Assembly: GCF_001500025.1 (NCBI RefSeq)
Contig: NZ_LQIW01000016.1
Span: 1-64,000 of the forward strand
Length of the DNA: 64,000 nt
DNA from: Mycobacterium sp. IS-1590
GTDB taxonomy: Bacteria > Actinomycetota > Actinomycetes > Mycobacteriales > Mycobacteriaceae
Direction of reading: 5' to 3'
A program made the translations under genes and the position numbers. Below are positions 24,119 to 36,100 of the stretch, in pieces (positions within the stretch are counted from its first letter, which is position 1; every line of letters begins with the position of its first letter). The notes below the pieces were generated by a model. The model was not told where the DNA came from. It saw only the letters and a program-made list of their open reading frames with translations, and did no database searches.

Positions 24119-27100
24119 ATGTTGAATCGCCTTTTTGACGATGGCAATGTGACTACGCTTCAACAGGTGGAACTGGGGGTTCTGGGACCTCTCCAGGTCC
24201 GGCAGTACGGCCTGCCGGTCGCCATCCCCGGTGCCAAGCCGCGGGCGATTCTCACGATGCTCGGACTCCACGGCGGTTCGGTCGTGTCGGCCGCGGCCCT
24301 CGTGGCGCTGCTTTGGGGAGACGATCCGCCGCGGACCGCGACCAAAGCGCTACAGACCCACGTCTCGTCGCTGCGTCGCGCGTTGGGAGACGGCTTCGTG
24401 TTGACAGAAGGCACGGGCTGGACCCTGAACACCACCGAAATCGACGCCATCCACTACAAGAGCGCCGCCAAACTCGGGCGCAAGGCCCTCGCCGTAGGCG
24501 ACTCGATCAAAGCGGTGGCCCTGTTCGACCAGGCACTCGCGCTGTGGCGCGGGATTCCCGAACTCCCCGACAGTTCACGCGGATCATCGGAGAAGACACG
24601 CTGGCTCGAGGGCCACGCCGCCTTGGTGGAGGACCGGGCCGACGCCCTGCTTGCGACGGGTCGAGCCGCCGAGATCGTGGGGGAGCTCGAGTCGGCGATC
24701 GCGGAAGCGCCCTTGCGAGAACGCCGTTGGGGTCATCTCATGCTCGCGCTCTACCGGGCCGGCCGGCAGGGCGAGGCGTTGGGCGCGTACAAGCGGGCGC
24801 GGTCGCTGCTGGCCGAGGAGTTGGGTGTCGACCCCGGACCGGAGCTGCGGCGCCTGGAGGCGGCGATCGTCTCGCAGGATGCCGCGCTGGAAGTGCCTCA
24901 ATCGCAGCAACTTTCGACGGTCACGCGCGCGGTTACCTTCCTGCTCACCGATATCGAGGGGTCGACGGCGGCGTGGGAGGCCGACGCCGACGCGATGGCG
25001 GTGGCGCTCGCCCGCCACGACGAGATCGTCGAACAGGTGGTCACGTCGCGCGGGGGACGGCTCATCAAGACGCGCGGTGAAGGGGATGCGACGTTCTCGG
25101 TGTTCGACCGTCCGTCGGCGGCGGCCGCGGCCGCGATCGAATTGCAGGAGGCGATCGCCCACGAGGCGTGGCAGCTCGCGGACCCGATGCGGATCCGCGT
25201 GGCACTGCACACCGGGGAGGTCGAGTTCCGCGACGGCGACTACTTCGGCAGGGCGGTCAACCGCGCTGCTCGGCTGCGGTCCTTGGCCACCGGGGGGCAG
25301 ATCCTTTGTTCGGGCGCGACGGCCGAACTCGTCATCGACTCGCTGCCGGATGACGTCGTGCTCGCCGACCTGGGCACACGCCGGCTACGCAACCTTCCCC
25401 GCCCGGAGCATGTGTTCGAACTGCGCATCGAGGCCGTGAACGCCGCGGGCCCGCCCCCCGCGGAGTCACCCATGGAGCGGCCCGCGCTGCCTGCGGTGCT
25501 CGTCGGCCCGGGCCCATTTGTCGGACGCGGTCGTGAGCTGGAGCGACTCGTGTCGGCCTGGCAATCGACCTTGGCCACCGGCACACGAGCTGTGCTCATC
25601 GCGGGGGAACCGGGCGTGGGCAAGACGCGGCTGGCCGGGGAGTGGTCGCGCAACGCCTACGACCAGGGCGCCGTCGTCTTGTACGGCCGGTCCGACGAGG
25701 ATCTCGGCGCGCCGTATCAGCCGTTCGCCGAGGCGTTGCGCTCGCTGGTGGCTTGCGTCGACTCCAACCGACTGCGCAACGTGCGCGGTGTCGAAGCGCT
25801 GCTGCCGTTGGTGCCGGGCCTGGCCGAGGCGTTGCCCGACGTGACCGCACCGCCGCGAGCCGATCCGGATACCGAGCGTTACGCGATGTTCGACGCTGCG
25901 GTGACTCTTCTGGCCACCGCCTCCGCGATCGCACCCGTCGTGCTCATCCTCGACGACCTTCACTGGGCGGCCAAACCGACGCTGTTGCTGCTGCGGCACC
26001 TGCTGCGTTTCGGTGAAGAGGCCCGGGTCCAGATCGTCGGGACCTACCGCAGCACCGATCTCGACCGCTCCCACCCGCTGGCTGCGATGCTCGCCGACCT
26101 TCACCGCGACGGCACCGCCACTCGCCTGCAACTCGGTGGCCTCGACGAGGGCGACGTCACCGCCTATGTCGCCGAAGCCGGTTACGCCGACGAGGAACTG
26201 GGCCGGGCGCTGGCGACGGTGACGGGTGGCAATCCGTTCTTCCTGATCGAGGCGCTGCGCCACGTAGAGGAGAGCGGAGGCCGCTGGGATCCGAGCACCC
26301 TGCCGCAGGGCGTTCGAGAAGCGGTGAGCCGCAGGTTGTCCCGGCTCACGGCCGAGACGAACAAGGCGCTGGCGGCGGCAGCGGTGGTCGGCAGCCGCTT
26401 CGCATTGACACTCGTCGAGCAGGTGGTTGGTGAGGACCTCGTGGACGCCTTCGATGAGGCCGGTAAGGCCGGCATCGTCATCGAGGAGCCCGGCGGGCGT
26501 TACCGCTTCAATCACGCGCTGGTGCGACAGTCGCTGCTTGCCGAGCTTCCGTCGGTGCGGCGCATGCGGTTACATCACCGCATCGCGGGCACGCTCGAAG
26601 CCGAAGCGGGTGGCGACGACGAGCTGCTGGCCGAGCTGGCCTATCACTACTTCGAATGTGCCTGGGCCGGAAACGCGGCCAAGGCGGTCGAGTACTGCCG
26701 GCGCGCGGCGGACCAGGCGATGGCGCGGGTGGCGTACGAGGGCGCGGCGGACCTCTACGACCGGGCGCTCCATGCGCTCGAGGAGTTGGACGACGAGCTC
26801 CCCAACCGCGACGAGCTGCAAGCCGAGTTGTTGATCGCTCATTGCGAGGCATTGCTGGCCGCCGGCGATGTCACATCGGCGAAAGTCGCGGTGACGCAGT
26901 TGCGTGATGTCGCAGGGGATTCCGGTCGGCTCGGCGCCTGGGGGACCTGCTTTGACGGCGAGCTCGCCATGCTCACCGATCCTGAACGGTTGGACGAGAT
27001 CGAATCCGCGGTACGTGTGGCCGCCGAACAGTTGGCCGCTCTAGACGACGCGGCGGGGGAGGCCAAGGCGCACACCGTCCGCGCCGGGTGTTTGGCGCGG

Positions 27101-30100
27101 CTGGGCCGAATCGGCGATTGTGAAACGGCTTTGGACCAGGCACTCACCGCGGCTCGGCGGGCCCGTGAGCACAGCAGGGTCAACGCCGTCCTTGCAGGGG
27201 CACCGTTGGCGGCGCTGTGGGGGCCCAATCCCGTTCCGCGCGCAGGCGGGCGATGCCTGGATGTGGTGCGGCTGCTGCGCATCACGACGGGGTCACCGCT
27301 GGTGGAGGCGACGTCGACGCGGTGCCAGGCTGTGCTGGATGCGTTCCGGGGCCGGGCCGCCGAGGGGCGGCGGTTGATCGAGTCGGCCAGACGGACGTTG
27401 ACCGAACTCGGCTTGCGCCACGCGCTACTGGAGGTGGATCAGTTCGCGGGCATCATCGAGTTGGTCTCCGATGATGCGGCAGCCGCCGAACCGTATCTGC
27501 GGCGGGCTTACGAGGGTTTCCGTCGGATGGGCCTAGACACCGACACGGCGGATACGGCGGCGTTGTTGGCGCGGGCCTGCTTGGCGTTGGAGCGGGACGC
27601 CGAGGCGGACGAATTGTGCTCGGTGAGCGAGCGTCTCGCTGGTCACGGGTCGAAGGCGTCGATTGCGTGGCGGTCGGTCAGGGCTCAGCTACTGGCGCGC
27701 GCCGGTGCCCACGATCGGGCCAGGGAGATCGCCGAGGAGGCGGTCAGTCTCGCCGGGGATACCGATGCCTTGGTCGATCACGGTGATGCCTGCCTGGCGT
27801 TGGCTACGGTGTTGCGTCTCGCAGGTGACAGGGCCGGCATGCGCGCCGCGGCGGAGCAGGCGGCTGCGCTGTACGAACGGAAAGGTGCTGCAGCCCTTAC
27901 GGATAAGGCGCGTCGAGTATTGGGCGCACGCAGCGAACCGATGGCGCCGGTCGCTCCGCCGCTGCCCGGCGAGTCCGAGCCGGAGAACGCATGTGTCCGA
28001 GTCATCCGACGGCAGGCCGCGACAGCCGATCGTGCGGCTTGGGACGAGTATCAGAACCTATACGCACCCGACGCTGTAGTCGAGAGCAGACGGAAAATGG
28101 TCGGGTTTAGGAAGGAGGACCTGGAACCCGGTGACTGGACGGGCGCGGCGCGACGTCTCGCCACTTCCGACACGGTGCGGCACGGGCAAAGTGTCGTCGC
28201 GGTTCGGGGCGAGCGGCTGGCACTTTGTCGATTGACCATAGGCGGACCGGACTTTGGTCCCGACGCGGCGGAAGAAGACATTCTCGAGCTCTACGCTCTC
28301 GACGATGAAGGGCGAATCGCTTGCCGGATGTGGTTCGACGCCGAGGATATGGACCCCGCGCTCGCGGAGTTGAACAACTTGTACGGTCAGCAGGTTTTAT
28401 CGCAAGCGCGCCCGTCGCTGGAGAATGCCGCGACACGAGCCGACGACCGATTGATCGCCCTGTTCAACGAGAATCGCTTGCCCGAGATCGGCGACCTGTT
28501 CTCGCAGGACACGCTGCTCGACGACCGGCGGCATGGTCTTCGTCGCGAGAGCAACAATCGTGGGATGGCCGTCCGCAATATCAGTGCAATCGCCGCCCTG
28601 GGCGTCGTCGTCTCCAAGGAGACTCTCGCTCTGAGGGGCGATCGTCTATGCCTCAGCAGCACCCGGTTCGAACAGCAGTCGACGAGGTCCGACGCGTTCT
28701 GTGTTGAGCTGCTTGAGATCACTGAGGTTGACACCGAGGGGTCGATGGTGGCCAAGGTCGACTTCGACCTCGACGACTTCGACGGCGCCATCGCCGAACT
28801 CGACGTGCGGTACCTCGCGGGCGAAGCGGCGGCATTTGCGCAGACGTGGTCTGTCGTCACACACTTCACCGCTGCTTTCAATCGGCACGAATATGACGCG
28901 TCAGATTGTCCGAGCATCGACCACCGCCGACTGACGCGATACGCACCCGAAGACCTGACGGTTGCAAACCATACTCATGAGGACTTCCCGCTGGATCTGC
29001 GCACTTACATCGAGATAGTGCATCGCATCAGCGACCGCGGAGTGGTAATCACCAGTCGCTCTTACGGGATCGCTCAAGGGGGGTTCGAAGCCGAATGGCG
29101 GGTGATCAACATCCTCCTGATCGAAGATGGGCAGCTCAAGCGCTACGAGCTTTTCGACGAAACGGACGTGGATTCTGCACTGGCGCGGTTCGACCAGCTC
29201 ACCCGCGCGACATCGCGGCTGGAGAATGCGGCAAGTCGCATACACGCGCGCATCGAGGGCCATTTCGCGAACCGCGAATGGGACGCCGCTGGCGACCTTA
29301 TGGCCGAGGACATAACTGTCGATGATCGCCGCCGAGTGGTGAACACCGAGATCCGTCAGGGACGAGAGGCGACCATCGCGAGCATGCAGGCCGGCGCGGA
29401 ACTGGGGGCAAAAGACATCGGCTCTGTTGTGATCGCGGTGCGCGGCGGCCGCCTGGCGTTGCTTCGCGCTCGGTACTCGGGTAGCGGGGCGGAGCCTGAA
29501 GGTTTTCAGATGGAAGACCTTAGCATTGTCGAGATCGATGCCGATGAGCGCATCTGTGCAGTGGTGATCATCGACCTGGACGACTTCGATTCCGCGATCG
29601 CCGAATTGGAGGCTCGGTACGTCGCGGGTGAGGCCGCCCCGTATGCGCGGACGTGGATGGTGATCGCAGGCGCGTACGCATCGGTGTGTCAACGCGTACG
29701 CCCCGCAATGACACCCAATGCGGTGACCATCGACTGGCGCCGAGGCGCAGCGTTCGAGCCCGATGAGCTGACGACGTATATCCGCGGCGGTCGGGAACTG
29801 GATCTACGCGAAGGTCCATACATAGAGACGGTGCATCGCCTGAATTCGCTCGGAGCTGTCGTCACTTATGCGTCGAAAGCCGCATCGCGCGAAGGCTTTG
29901 AAGCGGAGTGGCGAGAGATTACTCTCTCGACCGTCGACGGCGAACTGATCAACCGCTGCGAGCTCTTCGACGAAACGGACCTCGACACCGCGCTCGCCCA
30001 CTTCGACGAACTCAGCCGCCCCGCCCATCGCCTCGAGAATGCGGCAACAGGAGTAAGTGACCGCTTGTATGCGTGCTTCAAGGCACGAGACTGGGCCGCG

Positions 30101-33100
30101 ATGGCCGAGGTAGTGGCCGACGACTTTCAAGGCTATGACCGACGCCAGGTGATCGGTGTCGACTTGCATGGTCGCGACGCCGTGGTCGGAAGTTTCCGGG
30201 CGGTCAGCGAGTTCGGCAACCCGGATGCAACATCAACCGTCCTTGCGACTCGGGGCGAGCGGCTGGCCTTGACGGCTGTACGGTACGACGTCGACGAGGG
30301 GATGGCCGATGCGTTCCACGTCGAACTGCTGCAGCTGATCGAGGCCGACACGGACGAACGAATTGCGTCGATCGTCACGTTCGATCGCGACGCCATCGAC
30401 AGCGCCTTGGAGGAGCTCGAGGCTCGTTACATCGCGGGAGAAGCAGCTAGTCACGCGCAGACGTGGTCGGCGATTGCCGGCGTCTTCGCGAGCCTGGCTC
30501 GACATGAAGCCCCTGCGTCGACGTCGGATTGGGTACTCATTGATCACCGGCGAGGTACACCGCTCGCCAATGCCAACCTTCGCGCGGTAGTCGCGACGAT
30601 GTGGGATATCACGCCAGATCTTCAAAGCCACATCGAGAAAGTGCATCGACTGGGTGATCAGGGAGCTCTCTGCACACAGGTATCGCGCGGAACAACGCCC
30701 GAAGGCTTCCCAACTGAATGGCGAATGTTCAATCTCACAACTATTGACGGTCCACTGGCCAGCGGATGTGAGCTCTTCGATGAAACCGACTTGGAAGCGG
30801 CCATAGCAAGATTCGAAGAACTTGGCCGACCGGAAAGGCAACTCGAAAACGTCGCCGGCAAGGCGGGTAAGCGATTCTTGGCACTTCTGGAGGCGGACGA
30901 CTGGGAGGCAATAGCGAGCTTGTTCGCCGGCGACTATTACTACGACGACCGCCGTCGCACTGTGCATTCCGGGGTGCGACAGGGTAAAGCGCACGCGCTC
31001 GAAGACATCCGGTCGGCTGTGGAGATCGGCTTGTGGGGAAGCCTGTCGTCGGACGTCATCGCCATCCGTGGTGAGCGCCTCGCCCTCACACACTTCCATG
31101 CTGTGGGCCGTGATCCGCGCGCAAGCCAGATGGATACCCTTCAGCTCATCGAGATCAACCCCGACGGGCGGTTCGCAGCCGTGGTCGTATGGGACACCGA
31201 TGAACTCGACGCCGCCATCGAGGAGCTCGAACGCCGTTACCTCGCTGGCGAGGCGTCTCCTCACGCCGACGCCTGGTCGGTCATCGCGGGTGCTTACGCC
31301 GCTGTGCTGCGCCATGAACTGCCGCCGACGACGCCCGATTGGGTCAATGTTGATCACCGCCGGGTGACTCCGTTCGCGCCGAATGAGTTGGAGCCGTTCT
31401 TGAAGGCGACGTGGGACGTCCTCGAGAATGACATCAGAATCTACGTCCAGGCCGTGCATCGGCTGACTGACTTCGGCGCTGTCGTCACCCGGGTCATCAA
31501 GGGAACGTCGCGTGAAGGATTCACCGCAGAGTGGCGCGAGATCGGGTTGTCGACCGTCGACCGTGACCGGATCAACCGGTCGGAAATCTTCGACGAAACC
31601 GATCTCGACGCCGCACTCGCACGGTTCGATGAGCTCAATCGGTCGACGACGCATCTGGATAATGCGGCGAGCCGGCTGATCGACCGCTACTGTGCGGCTT
31701 TCGTCGCACGCGATTGGACTGCGCTCGCGGAGACCTTGGCCGAGGACGTCCTCACCGACGACCGCCGTCGGGTAGTGAACGGTGGCCTGCGGCGCGGTCG
31801 AGATATGCAGGTGGCCGACAGCCGAGCCGCGGCCGAGGTGGGCAGCGGCCAAGACGTATCGGCGGCCGTCCTCGCAACCCGCGGCGATCGCCTCGTGCTC
31901 AGTCGTATCCATACGGCCAACCAGAAGGTTTCACCGGGCAGAGTCAGCGCCCAGATGCTCGGCGTCGCCGAGATCGATGCGGATAACCGCATCACGCTCA
32001 TGATGGCCTTCGAGGACGACGATCTAGATACCGCCTTCCGAGAACTCGATGCTCGCTACCTGGCCGGGGAAGCCTCCGATTATGCGCAGACATGGTTAGC
32101 CATCGTCGAATCATTCGCTGCCGTCAACCGGGGCGTTGTCCCTGAAGTCGCGCCCGGCTGCATCAACCTCGATCACCGGCGCGCTGTCGCTTTCGCGCCG
32201 GGTGAACTCGGTTCCTACACCGTGGCTGCTCAGACCAACACTCCCGATTTCAAGACCTACGTCGAGGCGGTACATCGACTGGACGTTCGTGGCGCGGTCG
32301 TGTCGTACGTCGCCAAAGGTACGTCCGCTCAGGGGTTTCAGGCCGAGTGGCGAGGTGTCAGCCTATCGACAGTTGGCGGGGGATTGGTCGACCGTGTCGA
32401 GTTGTTCGACGAACCGGATCTCGAGGTGGCGCTCGCGCAGTTCGACGAAATCACCCGTCCAGTAGCCCGACCCGTCAACGCCGCATATCGGATGGTCGAG
32501 CGATTGTGGAGCAGCTTCGCCAAGCGGGATTGGGCGGCAATAGGGGAGCTACTGGCACCCGATATTCGTGCCGAGGACAGGAGACGCATCGTCAATGACG
32601 GGTTGCGCCAGGGCCGCGAGGCGTTCGTCGCGAATATGCGGGCGGTCGCCGAGGTGGGGATTGACGATGTCACCTCAACGGTGGTCGCGACCCGAGGTCA
32701 GCGCCTCGTCCTTGCTCGCGTCCGCACCGCGCGCTTTCACAGCGACGTGCTCAATCTCGTCGAGCTGGACGCGCAACAGCGAGTCATCACATCGACCGTG
32801 GTGTTCGACGTGGAGGACCTGGACGCCGCGTTCACCGAACTCGACGCACAGTACGGAACCAGAGAAGGCGCAGCCCATGGTCGCATGTGGACGGTCCTCG
32901 CGAACGCCATCGCCGCGTTCAACCGCCGTGCGCTTCCTCCGACAACGCCCGATTGGGTCAACATCGATCACCGAAGCGGCACCTCGATCGCGCCGGGCCA
33001 GCTGTTCCCTTATGTGCGCACCTCATGGGAGTTGGCTCCAGACATCACCAATTACATCGAAGCCGTGCATAGGTTGAACGACTTTGGTGCCGTCGTCACG

Positions 33101-36100
33101 CGAGTGGCAACGGGCACCTCGCAGGAAGGCTTCAACGCCGAGTGGCGCGTCATCACGCTCGCGACCTTCGACGGTGACCTTCTGAGTCGGGTCGAGTTGT
33201 TCGACGAAACGGACCTGGACGCAGCCCTCGCTCGGTTCGAAGAGCTCAATCCACCGACCCCAGTATTGACAAACGCTGCGACGAAAGGAGATCAGAGCTC
33301 CCGAGCAGGACCGGAGAATGGAGCCACCCGCGCCTTGGCGGATCTATGGCAGTCCTTCGACGCGCAAGACTGGGATGCCATGCAAGCAGCGACGGCCGAG
33401 GATTTCGCCTCCTACGATCGCCGCCAGGTCGTCAACGCCGGCGTGAGGCGAGGTCGGACGATAAATGTCGAAAACATGCGGTCGGTTGGCGAGGTCGGCT
33501 TCAGAAACGCAGGGTCGCGCACCATCGCGACCAGGGGCGAGCACCTGGCGCTATGCCAGAGTCGCTTCACGGCGGGCGAGTCACTGCGCGGCGACAACAT
33601 CGCCGAGGCACTCGTGATCATCGAGACGGACGCCGCGCATCGGCTGGTCTCGAATACTGTCTTCGACCTTGCTGCCCTCAACGAAGCTTTCGCGGAGCTG
33701 GACGCCAAATACGCTGCGGGAGAGGCGAGGCCACACGCACCAACCTGGTCGGTCGTAACACGCGCCTACGCCGCGCTCAATCGCCATGAGCAGTTCGAAC
33801 GGGATTGGATCTACACCGACCACCGGCGCGGCACACCGTTCGCATCCACCTCATCCGCCGCCGCCTCCGCGCATCCCGACGTCTGGGATGTGACACCCGA
33901 CCTGAGCGCTCACATCGAATCGGTGCACCGCCTCAGTGACACAGCGGTGCTCGTAACATCGGTCGTGGGCGGTTCATCGCAAGACGGCTTCGAAGCCGAG
34001 TGGCGATTCCTTCAACTCCTCACCGTCACGGGGGATTCCATCGAGCGGTGTGAGTTGTTCGACGAGACCGATCTCGATGCGGCACTCGCGAGATTCGACG
34101 AACTCAACAAGCCGGCGCCGCGGATCGAGAACGCTGCGACGAAGAAGTGGGCGTCGGTGGCGGATACCTTCAACCGACGCGACTTGGACAGCTACCTCAA
34201 CCTCATCACGGCCGGCAGCCAACTTCACGATCGGCGAAAAGGCCTGCAGGCCCTCCTCGACGGTCCCGATCGTCACGCTCATTCCCGGCTGATGTTCGAG
34301 CTTGCGCCACGCGGCTGGCGGATGAACGTCGAACCGATTGCGGTAAGGGGTTCGGGTCTGTCACTTCTTCGTGCTTACTGGGTCGACACCAACCTTCCCG
34401 GCCGACCAGTGACAAACGACGTCCTGGCTGTCACGGAGCTCAGTCCTGAGGGCTTGATCAATCGGATCGTGGTTTTCGAACCCGACGACGTCGCAAGCGC
34501 TCTCGAGGAACTCGAATCACGTTACGTCGCGGGCGAAGCCGCTGAGTATGCGCAAACCTGGGCCCGCGTCACCCGAACCTATGACGCCTTCAACCGGCAC
34601 GAACTGTCTTTGACCACCGACGGCTGGGTGAACATCGACCACCGGTCGGTCGTCGCGTCAGCTCCGGGCGACGTGCACGCATACGTCCGCGAGTCGTGGG
34701 AGGTCGCGTCCGATATCAGCACCCGGATTGAAGCCGTGCACCGACTGAGCGGCATCGGAGCTGTCTTCACTCACGCCGAAAGCGGCACTTCCCGCGGGGG
34801 CTTCGCCGCGGAGTGGCGTGAGGTGACACTCCTAACGTTTGACGGTGATGCGATCACGCGCTGTGAGATCTTCGATGAGGACGACCTGGACGCTGCACTC
34901 GCGCGATTCGACGAACTGAGCCGGCCCACAGCACATATCGAAAACGCTGCGACCCGGATGCGGGAGCGTCTCGCCGACGCCTTCAATCACCGCGACATCG
35001 ACGAATTTCTCGCGCTCACTTCACCCGACGGAAGAATCGACGACCGTCGAAAAGGTCTGCAGGCTCTACATGATCCCTCAGACCGCAGACGGGCTGCACA
35101 GGCGCTCTTCGAGGTGCCGCGGACGTGGCGACTGAACCTTGACCACATCGCGATCAGAGGGTCGCGACTGTCCCTCACCCGGCAGATCTATCGCGACACT
35201 GACGATGACAGCCAGCCAGTCACGATAGAACATCTGGCAGTCGTCGAGATCAACGACGATGGCTTGATGCACGACTTCGTCAACTTCGATAGCGACGACC
35301 TCGACGCTGCCTTCGCGGAGCTCGAAAGCCGCTACCTCGCTGGCGAAGCGGCCGCACACGCTCGCACCTGGTCGGCTGTCGCCGACGCATATGGTGCGTT
35401 CAACCGGCGAGAGCTGTTCACCACCACTCCGGACTGGGTGAACATCGACCACCGGCGGGGCGGCACCGCTTTTGCACCAGGCGAACAGAGCGCCTTGATC
35501 ATTGCCACCTGGGAAGCTGTGGGGAAGATCCACGTCTACCCCGTGAACGTCCATCGCCTCGACACCCTCGGAGCGGTATTCACTCAGGTTGTGCAAGCGA
35601 CGTCAGAAGAGGGTTTCGACGGTGAGTGGCGGGAGGTCACCCTTCTGACGGTCGACGCCGACGCGATCAGCCGCTGCGAAGTGTTCGACGAAGCCGATCT
35701 GGACGCGGCACTCGCGCGGTTCGACGAGCTCAATCAACCGGCACACCGGCTTGCCAACGCGGCCACCAGCGTACGGGCTCATCTGAGAGACGCATTCGCT
35801 TCCCGCAACGTGGACGCGTTCTGCTCTTACATCGCGGAGAACGGGCGATACGACGACCGCCGCAAGGGTTTACGCAATTCGGGATCGCTCAAAGAGGAAT
35901 TCGTGCCCACCATGCTGTCCGAAGCACCCGCGAGTTGGCAGTGGGCAGACGAACCGATCGCCATCCGCGGACAGCGCTTGGCGCTGTGCCGTGACTCGTT
36001 CCGCGACACCGGTGCGCCCGGCCAACCCGTCACCGTCGACGATCTATCGCTTACCGAAATCACTGAAGACGGATTGATCTGCCGGTCTGTGATTTTCGAC

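Noticed and set aside
30233..31912. A 559-codon minus-strand frame inside the giant gene
   Set aside because: It is antisense to the repeat array and shows its periodicity in complement; no independent domain or ribosome binding site.
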